From Gnetum montanum (lineage: Eukaryota; Streptophyta; Gnetopsida; Gnetales; Gnetaceae), in NCBI GenBank assembly GCA_015680685.1, contig MNCI01003614.1:4302-68301 (forward strand): a stretch of 64,000 bases of DNA. The letters run 5' to 3'. Below are positions 11,236-23,293 of this stretch, piece after piece (the first letter of the stretch is position 1; the number at the start of each line of letters is the position of its first letter). The notes under the pieces were generated by a model that made no database searches, was not told where the DNA came from, and worked only from the letters and a program-made list of their open reading frames with translations. Both the position numbers and the translations under genes were made by a program.

Positions 11236-12152
11236 AATGGTGCCTTGGTTATTATTTTTAGTAAATAGAATGGCCATGGTGGGAAGCACTTACTATTTTT
11301 AGTAACCCCCCAAATTTGGACATCCATTTCACCTAAATTTGGTAGCCAATTTGCAATAAAATTACATCAAATTTGCAGCCATTCTGAAGCCAATTTGTAG
11401 CCCAATCATAGCCAATTTCCAGACCCATTTATGGCACAAATATTCTATAAAAGCCAAACTCCGACACCAATTACAAGTTCCAAGAAATTTTTCTCAGTTT
11501 GGACCTTTTGACAGGTTGAGAAGTTTTGACAATATACTACACTCATAATCAATTTACATATACACAATTCCAGAGTTGGTGCATTTTTAGGCACTTAAGA
11601 GCTCTTGTAAGTTCCCACACTTGTAGTCTCTTGAACCCAAGCATGGAAGCAGTGAGGCCTTGAGACTAGATTCGAGGTTGCAGTAGCAAAGGAAAGTTTT
11701 ATAGCATCAAGAGTGGCTTGGCATATAGATCGTGGAGTAGATCATCTTAGCTTTAATGAGCCTTAAACTCTTGTACAAGTGGACCATCTTTTTTTCTCAT
11801 CCAAGCCTTAGTTTTTGTACACATTTCTCTAATTTATTTTTTATTCTTCTCTAAATAAAGTTTTAAGTTTAAAGATAAATTTATTTTTGTATATTATTTG
11901 GATCTATTTATATTTTCACATTTTACATCTTTGAAATCCTTGGTTGATTTGCCAAACCGGCCAAGATACCTTAAATTCCATTTTCATCGTGAAGGCCCTA
12001 GGAATTCAGGGTTGAGGAACTACTTGCACTAAGGATCCTTGGTTCGCATTCTAGAAATTTTGGTTTTAAATTGCAACACCCCTAATATTAGAGCACAAGT
12101 TGTGAAACACCATCAAATCTAGACTATGGTATCCTAACTGTAAATTTTGATG

Positions 12153-13000
12153 AAGTGTTGAGACTATGCTCTTCCTAGATGGGAGCATAGTTAGCCTCTC
12201 GTGAAGAGCATAGTCAATAGGAAGGCTAGTTTTCCAAATTTTTTCTAAGTGTTGGTAGTATGCTCTTTCTATATGGGAGTGTAGTTAGCCTTTCATGGAG
12301 AGAATAGTCAGCAACAAGGCTAGTTTTGCAAATTTTTCCTAAGTGTTGACACTACACTCTCTCTAAATGGGAGCATAGTTAGCCTCTCATGAAAAGTGTA
12401 GTTAGTAGGAAGGCCAATTTTTCAAATTGTTTCTAAGTGTTGACACTACACTTCCCCTAGATGGGATTGTAGTCAATATTTTGTGAAGAGCATAGTTAGT
12501 AAGAAGGATATTTTTGCAAATTTTTTTCTAAGTGTTGACACTATGCTCAACCCTAGCTAAGAGAATAGTTAGCCTCTTGTGGAGAGTGTAGTTAGTAAGA
12601 CAGTTAGTTTTGCAAAGTTTTTTAAAGTGTTGATACTACACTCTCCCTAGATGGGACCATAGTCAATCTCTTGTTGAGAGCATAGTCAATAATAAGGCTA
12701 TTTTGCAAATTTGTTTCAGTGTTGATACTATGCTTGAACCTAGCTGAGAGAATAGTCAGCCTCTTGTAGAGAGCATAGTTAGCAAGAAGTAAGTTTTCAC
12801 AAGTTTTGGCAAGTCTTGGGACTATGCTCATTCCCTATTGGAAGCATAGTCAGCCTCCCATGGAGAGCATAGTCTGCAAAAAAATCCATTTTCTCATAGA
12901 TTTCACTAGCATTGAAAGTACACTCTTCCCCAACCCAAAGCATAGTTAGCCTCTCATGGAGAGCATAGTTAGCTAGAATAGTCTTCAGTGGCCTCCATAG
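12153..13000 (+). repeat. 94-bp tandem repeat, about nine units, in LTR H
   Basis: Units begin AAGTGTTGACACTATGCTC and start at 12153, 12247, 12341, 12435, 12530, 12625, 12717, 12811 and about 12908, so the period is 92-97 bp. Each unit contains GGGAGCATAGT...CATGGAGAGCATAGT, which faces ACTATGCTC as an inverted repeat. The matching 3' LTR segment has only five units. Confidence 0.9.
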
Positions 13001-13381
13001 TGTAGCAACAATGCTAAGCTCAGCTCCAAAATATAGTGAACTCAGCCTCAATAGGTGTAGTTGGGAAGATAAATTTTTTGTATCTCCTTTTCCCTGAAAT
13101 CATAACTACACTTGACCCCACATGATAGCATGGAGAGTGTAGTCCTATATAGCGTAGGCTCTAGGTTGCATTTTTCAAGTACCCTATGGTCTTATTGGTA
13201 AACACGTGGTTGGTAGTGTAGTGATAGTTTCATAGTCTTGTAGAGTTTGGTGTAACATAGCAAAGCACAACACCACTAGCCCCATCAGTACACCACATGA
13301 ATAGTGACTACGTTCAGCATAGTGCTAATCATCCCCTTTTCCATGTGGTAGTCATCTTGCATTTCTCACTAATCCTAAGCC

Positions 13382-13389
13382 TATAAATA
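13382..13389 (+). promoter_or_regulatory. TATA box of 5' LTR H
   Basis: TATAAATA after CCTAAGCC. The same CCTA(A/G)GCCTATAAATA context recurs in LTR G (56260). Confidence 0.6.
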
Positions 13390-14138
13390 CCTACACTATC
13401 AAAGCTTTTAGGGTTGGAAAATCTAAGAAGTGTTCGGGAGAAAACCAAAGGCATAGTGGTGAACTAACAAATAGGTGAAGTGGTAGACCACTAGTAGAAT
13501 ACTAAATCTAGAAATATCCTATGGCAACCAACCTTGTAGATGTAGACACCTTAGTAGAACATTAGTCTTCATGGCCAAACACCTTGGGGACTATGACTAC
13601 ATTGTCCACCTGCACCTACTATACACTACATACCTTCTAACCTCCTTTTGATGTTAACTACGCTTAACCCCATTTGGGGTGGTACTCCACTTTTTCTCAC
13701 TATTTCTTAGCATTCGTTGCATTTTATTTGTATTTATCACAATCCTACTATGTTAACATGCTTAAACTATGATTAGGAAATGGTCTTTACATGTAAACAC
13801 TACCAGCCTCATTGAAATCCTTGACTACGCTTGCCCCCCTTAGGCACATGTGACTATGCTCAACCCCATTGACACCGCCGATACCATTGACATCATTGAT
13901 ATCATAAACACCATGAACACTACAAACACTACTTGCACCCTTAGCACCATCTCACATCACCACCCTAGCTAACCATAGGACACCCCAAGTGCATTTGGTA
14001 AGTCCCTATTTGATTGGCTAGACTATTTAGGGCATCCCATCTCTACCTCTAGTAGGACCTTGTGTGGATTTGGGGTTAGGTCATGCACCTATGGACATTA
14101 GTGTTCTAGCTATTGAAATTTTTAATTATTAAAATTTT

Positions 14139-14156
14139 TGGCAATAAAAGGAGGAC
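14139..14156 (+). promoter_or_regulatory. Element H: primer-binding site
   Basis: TGGCAATAAAAGGAGGAC follows the LTR end. It is a decayed match to the PBS of element C (TGGCGCTAGAAGGAGGAC), with four differences in 18. Confidence 0.65.
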
Positions 14157-14639
14157 AAATCATGTTTTTAGACTCCATTGTAGTTATCTTGCATGCTCTC
14201 TATATCACCGTTGTTGGCTTTGGGCTAGAGTAGATCATAACACCCCAATGGACTTGCTACATGCACAACAGTAGCTAGATCATAGGCCATGTAGGCATTG
14301 TCTACTAAGCTATCAATGTAGATTGGATCCCATAGTTAGTCCTCCTAAGAGCCCACATAGCAACCCAAATCACACTTGTTTCCACTATTGCTAAGTTCCA
14401 ATTCTCTTTAGTTGGAGTGTAGTCATCTCCATCATAGTTAGTGTAGTTTGCTCTTTGGTGTAGAGAGAATAGTTTGCATAGTCTGATCGTTGGTGTGGAG
14501 AGCATAGTTAGTGTAGTTGGCTCTCTAGCATGGAGAGTGTACTTAGTGGTGTCAATTGAGATAGAGACAGTTTCAGTGTAGTTCATAGTATTTAGCAACC
14601 AGCAACCTCTGCAATTCCCTTTTACAACTCAATCTATGA
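14157..14639 (+). other. Element H: untranslated leader
   Basis: No ORF is recognised. At 14410-14570 there are several GGAGAGCATAGTTAG/GTGTAGTTTGCTC blocks like those in the LTR. Element C has GCGTAGACGCT repeats in the same place. Confidence 0.6.
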
Positions 14640-17540
14640 TCATGAACTTGGATAAACCTTTGGTGTCAATCTCAAACACACTTGATGTCTTACCCATCCA
14701 ATAGGAGACCAAGATTGATGCCCCTAGGAGTCTCATAATGGTAGGATAAAGGCAATCCCTTAGGTTACGTGGTCAAGACCCATAATATGCCACACTAAGA
14801 AACAAGTAGTACAACTTCATATGCATGAAGATTCAAGAAGGGCTATTTGTAGATCATTCTGACATGGAGGCAAAATGAAATTATGATCTGATCCACTAGG
14901 ATGGATAGAAGTATATCCCCTCCTGATTCGATATCATTCCACTTATGGAGCCCTACCATTGATTGTTAGCCTAGATCATCTAAGCAGGTGAGCACAACAT
15001 AGGAAAAGACTACGAGGAGGTCCTATAGTAAGAAGAGGATGAGTTCAAAGCTTACTCGGAGTGTGAAGGCTCTATTTACACTATCTTCCAATGAGTAATC
15101 CCTAGTCTAGCTCCTTCCTAGTTTGGTTCACCCATTCGCTTCAAGATGATCATAGCATCAACATTCCCTTCCCACGCCTCCAAGCCTGGATTAATGCTTG
15201 TAATAGAAATGCATGAAAATCAACACATAGATTATGATGCATCAACTTTCCTTGACTTATCCTTTGTGGAATCATAGCAATCCATTCAATCATCTTTTCT
15301 CATAGTAACTGTATTAGCTCAACTATACATCCATTCAAGGCCTATCTCCAAGCCCCAAACAACTCATGCATCCTATGTCCTTTCTATGTCATTGGTGCCC
15401 TAGGTATCTACCCAATCTACACATGCATTCCTTGATCCAATTATTGTTCCTATAGCACAACCAACACATCAAGCGCATTGTGTGGTTTCACAATCCACAA
15501 CTAGGCCATGGACCACATAGCTAGTCCAACAGTAAATAACATAGTTAACATAGCCAATTGGAGCATCTCAAAGATTAAACCAAGTATTTTAGATGATCCA
15601 ATGCTTAATAGAAGAGGTGAAGCAGCTCAAAGATGCCTCGTCTAAAATTGTTAAAGTGATGAAATTCTATCAAGATGACCATATAAATCCTTTGGTCCTA
15701 CCTTTAACTCTTCCAATTGGGGTCCTATTGTCATAATTCATCAAATATAATGGTGAGGGAGATCCCAATGCACATTTGGTTATGTTTAGGTCAGAGTGCC
15801 TATTGTTGTAAGTATGGTTGCATGCCATCACACATGTGTTTGCCATATCACTAACTAGCAAAGCATTAGATTGGTACCATGCACTACACAAAAGCTCTAT
15901 GCCCTCTTTGGAGGACCTCTTAAGGAAATTCATAAAGCACTTCAAATGCGATTTGAAGCTAGAGGCAACCTTAGACCAACTAATGCAAGTCAAGCAAGGT
16001 CATCTAGAGCCTATGTAGAAATTTATTCAATGATACAGTGCCTCAATAAACAAAATATGAGAGTTGATAGCTAAATCACATATCCTAGCCATTTTTAACG
16101 ATGTATTCAATGACTTCATAAAGTCAAAACTTTATTACCTGGGCCTACAATCCCTAAGCCAAGCCTTCTCTAAAACCAAAAACATAGAAGATGTGGTATA
16201 AGCTAGTAAGGACCTGGCCTATGTGGCCTACAAGAACTAGCATGTAAGGAGAGATAAAGAAAAGGGAAAGTAGAATGCAATGGTGGCAATTGTGGCTAAA
16301 GAAGCCAAAGAAACTAACCAAGGATAAACTGTTAGGTAGCCCAAAGCCCTGGCTAACAACAAAGCTACCAGCTCTAGTGCTAAGGTAATCAACCAACCTG
16401 CATCTTTGATGGCCATAGTGCAAGTTATGTAAAGGCCTCACTTTGAGTGCAAGGATCACTCTCAATATACCCCATTGCAACTAAAGCCTTTAGAGCTACT
16501 AGATCAACTACTAAAAGCTAGATGCATTCAATATAAAAAAATGTCTAAGGATGCCTATAAAAACCATGATAGATATTGCAAGCTATTGAGAAATCCCACT
16601 ATGGTGGCACCAAATGAGCACCTAGTCCCAAGACACTTTAGGCTAGATCAATTTTGCCATTACCACTAGTTTTCTAGCCATAGCATGGACTTTTGTCTAG
16701 CTTTGCAAGATGAATTGCAAAGGATGATCGATAGAGGCAAGCTAGTACTTGACATTACAAACTGGGTCTGGCCGTAGAACTAGTCCATGAGGGTGTATAA
16801 TGATCCTCTAAATGTAAATGATGCTAGCCATGTCATAAATGCTATAAATATTGATGATGATCTAGAACTAGTGTAGCAGCCATTTGTGGTCTAGGTTTCT
16901 TTTGGTAGCAAAAGTGTCTCCTTTTCCCCCATGAGTTCGAGGCCCCCTTTCGTTATTAGAGTGCCACCTCAAGCATCTAAAATGTGCTTCATAGTTAGGG
17001 TCCCCTAACATTCTACATCAATAGTAATTGCTTAGCCACCCTTTGTTGTTAGGGTGCCACAACATGTTGGCCCCTCATCTATTTGAAGCCTAGTGGTAGC
17101 CAACATGTTGGTCCCTTCCTTCCAAAGGGACAACCCTACTAGTGGCATTGGTATGTCCTTCATGTTGTAACACAGAAGATCCAATGAGCATCTCATAGAC
17201 AGAATGATTAGGCAACATCAATACCAAAGAGTGCTGGGTCTACCAAAACTAGTTCCTATATTTGTGGTTCTTAAGGCCAAAATAACTAAAATAGCTACAA
17301 CAAGAAAATCACAAGGAATCACTAAGGCCCTTAAGTAATCCATGAAAAGAAAGCCTATGTCACCTCCATGTCAAATTCATCTCTTAGTCCACATGAAAGA
17401 AGTCAAGGCTAATAAGAACATGAATAATGGTAAAGAATTCATGGATGCATTAGCTTAGGTCAAAAAAAAATGCTCAAACAGAAAAACACAACATTGGACT
17501 TACATGACCTAATCATGACCTCATCTGCTCATTGTGCAGC
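14640..17540 (+). pseudogene. Element H: gag
   Basis: The N-terminal block SLRLRGQDP...YNFICMKIQ (about 14755-14870) matches the start of gag in C. The capsid core reads KYNGEGDPNAHLVMFRSEC, then KALDWYHAL and LEDLLRKFIKHFK (15740-15960). LLKARCIQYKKMS and FRLDQFCHYH (16500-16670) match the zinc-knuckle region. In C this is CDYHQRNGHGTDYC; here it is followed by SHSMDFC. Gag packages the element RNA. Numerous stops but clear co-linearity with C and G. Confidence 0.8.
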
Positions 17541-17550
17541 ACTAATGTAG

Positions 17551-18290
17551 ATGTTGACCTCTCTCCCTATTAGGGAGGAGATTCCTATAGATGAGACTTC
17601 CATCCATGTAGTGATGTTACCCCTTGCACTACAAGAAGTAAGTCCAACATCCCTATTATTTCATGATGAAGCAATCAAGGTTGATCTTGAAAGGGGCAAG
17701 GTCATAATAGCTCCAATGTTTATTACTATACACATTGGGAAATGCAAGATTCATAGAGTGCATGTTGATGATGAAGAAACCATAAACATAATACCATACA
17801 TCATTGTGAATAAGCTAGGCCTCATAGATCAAATTAGGCTAACAAAAATTATGTGCTTGAAGTCCTTCAATGGGTCACATGTCATTGTTAGTGGCATAGT
17901 TAATATAGCTTTCTTAGCAGGGGAGCAATTTCCCATCATTGTTGAGTTCATTGTCATAGAAGAGATGCTGGGCTTCAACCTAATATTGGGTAGACCTTGG
18001 TTGGTCCAGTTATGAGATATCTTCTCTCAAATTCATCAAGAGATCCACCTCCTCTATGAAGGTGGTAAATTTATCATCCATGGTGATAATGTTGCTCCTT
18101 TGGCCATCAATGACATAGATATGGAGCAAGGGTCAAAAGTTGAGTTTCCTAATGACACATCTATGACAAAGAAGAAAACTCATGAAGAAAATACAACTGA
18201 AAGAGTGGTAGAAACCAATGACCTATTGGATGATGCCCTTTGGGTAGAATTTCCCTTTGACATAGAAAATGATGATTAAGGGGATTATCA
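17551..18290 (+). pseudogene. Element H: aspartic protease
   Basis: A 154-codon open stretch reads PMFITIHIGKCKIHRVHVDD, then EETINIIP, and ends MLGFNLILGRPWLVQL. It aligns with the protease of C (37287-39035). The active-site motif, DDGA in C, is DDEE here, so the copy cannot be active. The downstream part to 18290 is broken by stops. Confidence 0.8.
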
Positions 18291-18679
18291 AATAGTACAA
18301 GCCAGACCCTATGCGCCTCCTAATTGACACTGGGTTAGGAAGCAACTACATGACTAAGGTACCCCCTTAGTCCAAAATGTGTTAGGTGCTTACCTGCTAT
18401 TCACTTCTATGCACCCTGTATTTTACTTTTTTCTTATGTTGCATTTGTTTTACATTAGATTAGCATTGTAGTATGTTATTTGCATTTAGCTTGATCACTT
18501 AGATTATGCATTGATTTGCTTTGTTTATGCATTTATTTGCTTTGTGTATGCATTCATCTAATTTTTTTATACATTTACTTGCTTAGTTTATAGTTTCTCA
18601 ATTATTATGTTAATGCATGAAAAACATCAAAATCCATAAAAATCATAAAAGAAAAAATCACAAAAAAAAAAGAGATAGC

Positions 18680-19060
18680 AATAGGCCAAAAATGGTCTTA
18701 AACTATTGTTGTGGCTTGGAATGGCCTAAAACTATCATTTTGGCCTAGAATGGCCTAAAACTATCACTTTTAATTCCATTGCTATGGCCCAAAATGACCT
18801 AACATGATCACTACATCTTGAAATGACCTTCAACTACTATTGTGGCCCACCATGGCCTTAAACTAGGTGACTCCACAACTCGCCATGGCCTTAAATTGGC
18901 AACACACAACCTAAAATGGCCAAAAACTAGCATCAGCCCTCTCACTATGGCCTAAATTTTCATAGGGCCCATCAAGGCTTTAAATTGACAACAAGCTTGC
19001 TATAGCTTGTAATGGCCCAGTATTGCTATGGCTCATAATGGCCTAGACTTGCATGCTCAT
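18680..19060 (+). repeat. Element H: minisatellite between protease and antisense gene
   Basis: About a dozen imperfect 29-30-bp units of the form AATGGCCTAAAACTATCA...TGGCC. Element C has a 29-bp array of the same core (GGCCATAAACTA, minus strand) in the same place. Element G has one at 63185. Confidence 0.85.
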
Positions 19061-19225
19061 AGAAAATACAATAAGATCATCATATAGGAATAAACGTTTG
19101 TACATTACACTTAGCAAATAATCATCCATAGCAAATGTAATATGAATAGAAATACACAGCATGAATAACATCACATAGCAAAAATGTAGCAAAAAAAGCC
19201 CAGTGGAAGGTACATTTGGTCATGC

Positions 19226-22200
19226 TCAACTAGTAGTGCTAGGTGGGGATGGAGGTTCTACTTCCTTTACTAGGTTGTTGGGGCCTATAGGATTTCCTAG
19301 TACCTACCACAATCATTAAAAAATATGCACAATTAGTAAGCAAGCATGTATTACATGACCTAAAGAAAAACATAAAAAGCATAAAAAACTAACGTAGTAG
19401 AAACTAACCTGGGAGGATCCCACATTAGTGGTTTTTGGAGGTAACTTTCCAAGACTGGCCTTTAAGTAGTAGAGGATCTTAACTTTGAAAAGTTTCATAC
19501 AATCTTCCTGGCTAAAGTCAATACTTGCAAGGGTCTTACCTTTGTCCACAGTAGTCCATGTGGATGGCTCCATGAAAAATGTAGTAGAAGAGGCCTATCC
19601 AAAGGGGGTGACGATTTGTCTCATGGAAGAGTCACTCATGACCATACACTATGTGAAAAAGTCATATGTCTACTTTTCACTAATTGCCTTACGAAACATC
19701 TCAAGGTAATAGCATTTAGTAGACTCTTCCTTGTACCATTGTAGGTACATGTTGCCCTCCCACTTTTACTAATACTTGTGATTCTTTTGCATCTATCCCC
19801 ACTGATAAACCTTTATTGTATAATTCTTTCAATCCTAATTCTTCTGAGCAAGAAAATCCAACTAGAGTTTCTACTCTACCAGTTCCTACATGGCCTCATT
19901 CTTGCCTCTAAGAGCTATTCAATACCTATGATACTCAACCTCATAGGTATGCCAGGTGCCATCTCCTTGTGATCTAGCCACTATGAAGTCATATTTGGAT
20001 CAAAGATCCTTGATCTTCTAATCCTAGCTAGTCATCCTCTCTTGTAGTTCGTGCACATGTTTCTACAGGTGTTCATTAAAGCACCTAAAAATCCATAATG
20101 AATTTGCATAAGAAAGTGTGCACTTATTAGATGTGTTATACATGTGACGAGGCACCTGATCAACTTTAGAAGGAAGATTGAGCAAATCATCCACCCTTGC
20201 CACCTTGCTCTGATCCCACTACAACTTAGGACCTATAGGCATACAACAACCAATCTGTCTTAGTTGAAAACTAACAATTTAAGAAATATTCAGGATAGAA
20301 TAAAGTGGAATAGCATTGAATAGATACCTAGCTCTAGGTCTGCTTATCACAAGTAGTCCATGATGTCCTCAAAAACATCTTTCATGAAGGCCAGTTTATT
20401 TGACATCTCTACCCATGGCTCCATGTGGTAGGTAGATGTAGGACTACTGGTCGGAATATCTAATACTATAATACAACAATGCAATTAGCACATGACCTGA
20501 CACAACTCAAGATACCAAATTAAATAAGGGAAGTTAGATGACAATAAAGGTGGATTACCTAGCAAGCCCTCAAGCATGAGTGCAAGGGGCTCACCTAACT
20601 GTGTAGCATCACTCTAAGTGTCAAAATCATTCTCACATGGGTGGACCAACTCCTCCTCATCCAACTACTAGTGGACCTCTATCACCTTATGAAGCTCATA
20701 TCCATAAGCTACTTTCTCCTTAGCTTGAGGAGGCACTTCCTACGGTGCTACCTTAGCTGTTGCTCTTGTAGCCCTTCCTTCTTTTTCTGTAATTCACACA
20801 TATACACATATAGCACATAATTATGAATAGAAAATCATTAGCTAATTAACATTATGGAATAATAGAAAAATAACAAAAATAATATATACATAAATGCAAC
20901 TAAGGCATCTAAGAATCTATGCATACTAACCTGCAACATTTGCATGCAAGCTTTGTAGCTTGATGCAGATCTTTTTGTTGCTTGGTTTTATGATCTTAGG
21001 GGTAGCTTCCTCTTTAGGACATGACCTCTTGATATTGGACTTAGATAGCCCCACCATCTCTGCTATGTAGTGATCCACCATGGTCACATCCCTAGTGCTA
21101 ATTGGAGGGCTCTAACCCATACTATCGCACAAATAATGTGTGTGTTCCATAGGAACCTTAGTTATTGTTGATAATGAATCATCAATATCCTTTGGGAGTC
21201 TTGTGCACATGTGGTCAGAAACATGTGTTTTATCCATAACTTGAATAGCTACTCATGGTCTTGCACTATCCATTGTCCATCATTTTGCATAACCAGAATC
21301 TTTGTAAACCTTCGCAAGTATCCTATGAAGAATGTGAGGTGGATGTGGGACCTTGCTTGGAGGTTGAATCGAAGTTGAGAAATCTCTACATGTAGAATAG
21401 TGGCTATGTAGGCAGCCCAATTAAACCTCATACCTTTTAGTAGCACCTCCTTCATCACCCATGCCTATTCCACCCCTAGAATCTTTCCTTGAAAAAGTAG
21501 CTTTAGAAAGGCACAAGCATGGAATAGAGGGTAGAGATCTCTTGCCTTAGGTACCTACACATCTTGGATTAATATAATTTTATGAGATTTAGTGGCCTCT
21601 AAGTAGTCCTTGATCTCTGCTTTGCAGTCCACCTTCTTGTTGGCCTGATCAACAACCATCAGACCATTAGCAAGAATGCCAAAGAGATCAGCATATAAGG
21701 CCTCGTTAAGGTCTAGCACTACCATCATGCTACGCATCTAGATGATAAACTTCTTAACATCACTGTTAAAGGAGTTGATGATGGTGACCATTTTAGCCAT
21801 TGGGATACTTAGATGAAGGGACAAGAATAAGTCCATTAACCTAGCATGCATGAGACAAGCTTTCAATGTGTTTGATGCTCTGTGGCATAGCCAATGTTGT
21901 GCACCTTTCACATCCTTGTATTTGATGATGAGGATGGCTTTTTTGTAATCTGTGGTGATCACCATCATCTTGACTAAGGAAACTATCACTATAATACAAA
22001 GAAAAATAATGTTAGCATTTCATCATGCAAATAAGGTAAATTGAAGGGCATATATGTAGGCACATCAGTCAAAATGTAGATACATACATGACACAAAAGG
22101 AGTATGAGACTAAGTGGAGGGGGGCGGGAGGAGGGGGGCAGAGATGTTATAGATACCTCCTCAAAGTTAATCTCGCTAGCAACCCACTCCTCATCTAACC

Positions 22201-22925
22201 AACCATGGATCCTACATCACTCATACATCTTTGGGTGATGGGAGATATATGTCTCTAGATTGCATCTCATCTACTCCCAATCATAGCTATCCAAATGTTT
22301 GTACTAGATAAGAAAACCTCTAAGACAATGTGGATTAAGGTCAAAGCATCTAGATCATCATGCAGGCCATATTTATCAACTATGAACCTAGCAACCAACC
22401 ATAGAATAGTTAGCAATTTAACATAAGTAAACAGTAAAAAAACACTACATACACCATAGAAGCACTTACCCTTTGATGTAGTAGACAATTCTAGGTGGGT
22501 TCTAGAATAAAGTATGCAACTATTGCATAATAAAAAATTTGTTTCTCTTCTTGTAACAAGTAAGCCTCATCATGTGTCATACTCTAAAGAATTACTGAAC
22601 ACCTCTAGGACCTCTACCTGAGCCTCCTATGCCATCAACATTAGTAATAGACTCATTTGTGATGAAATTTAGAATTTTCTAGTTAGCCCTAAGTAGCAGC
22701 ATATCGATAATAGCACTTGTAGCCTTAACTGCCAAGTGTGACTACATGATCACACTAAATTGCTACAATATTTACTCTAGGAGCTCTTAGGCTCCTAGCT
22801 AGAACCACATTTCTTAACGATCCACCCACATATTTGGTGCAAGGGTGTTGGGGACAGGTTCATTCATGCAACATAGGATGCCCATGAGCCCAACCATGAT
22901 CAAAATGGGTTTTAGCAACATCCTA
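19226..22925 (-). pseudogene. Element H: decayed antisense gene (homologue of the one in C)
   Basis: Minus-strand fragments align in order with the exons of the plus-strand gene in element C. Near 22920-22810, LLKPILIMVGLMG with APNMWVD corresponds to exon 2. HDDLDALTLIHIVLEVF (22400) corresponds to exon 3. MAKMVTIINSF, LYADLFGI and FNWAAYIATI...LTFFIGYLRRFTKILV (21989-21249) correspond to exon 4. WTTVDKGKTLASIDF with LGKLPP (19573-19430) corresponds to exon 8. The last block ends PPSPPSTTS with a stop at 19228-19226, the same ending as in G. Intervening parts look like introns. Many stops, so not functional. Confidence 0.8.
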
Positions 22926-23288
22926 CAATCATCAAGCAATAGGGAAAGCATTAATACACACATAGATGAAAATTTTTGATATACATATTATTAACATAAA
23001 TTAGAAAAATTGCTTAATTTTGATAATATAGCCTAGGGCCCCAAGGGTACATACAGTAATTAACTTGTTTAAAGCACCTAGCACTCACTAGGGTTAGCAT
23101 ACTTTGTAGGATTAACATTGCAAATGATTAACAAAGTTTTTAATAACTCTAGACTACCCTAGTGGAGAGTATAGTCCTAAAATCAAATAGATATTTTGGC
23201 AAACATTTTACCTGCAACTATGCTCTCAATTTCTAGAGAGCATTTTCTTGTGGTAGTAGAAAGCATAGTCTTAGTTGCAGCTATGGAG
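22926..23288 (-). other. Element H: intron/leader region of the antisense gene
   Basis: No coding match. It holds GGAGAGTATAGTCC, ACTATGCTCTC and GAAAGCATAGTC blocks, the H-family version of the palindromic repeats that fill intron 1 in element C. Confidence 0.5.
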
Positions 23289-23293
23289 AGCAT

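Larger units (their letters stand above)
7624..12078 (+). mobile_element. Element B: decayed Tat-like element, RT to 3' LTR
   Basis: Order: RT fragment, RNase H, integrase, a short TAAACT-type repeat, polypurine-tract hairpin and 3' LTR. It starts abruptly inside RT at the edge of element E, so E inserted into it. Its 5' half is left of the window. Only 24 bp separate its LTR end from the start of element H. Confidence 0.8.
10475..12078 (+). mobile_element. Element B: 3' LTR (contains an assembly gap)
   Basis: It starts TTAAACACCACAAAATTTTG (TG decayed to TT) and ends GGTTTTAAATTGCAACA, resembling LTR A. TATAAAA is at 11446. About 1.6 kb including the N run. The right flank is CCCCT. Internal repeats of GGAAACTTTTCC type lie at 10905-11235. 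Confidence 0.75.
12103..14131 (+). mobile_element. Element H: 5' LTR
   Basis: It starts TGAAACACCATCAAATCTAG and ends near 14131 just before the PBS, about 2.03 kb. The start matches the 3' LTR at 48400. The centre carries nine 94-bp repeats, and the TATA box is at 13382. The U5 part (GGTAAGTCCCTATTTGATTG onward) matches G and the reverse solo LTR at 56412-58325. Confidence 0.8.
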
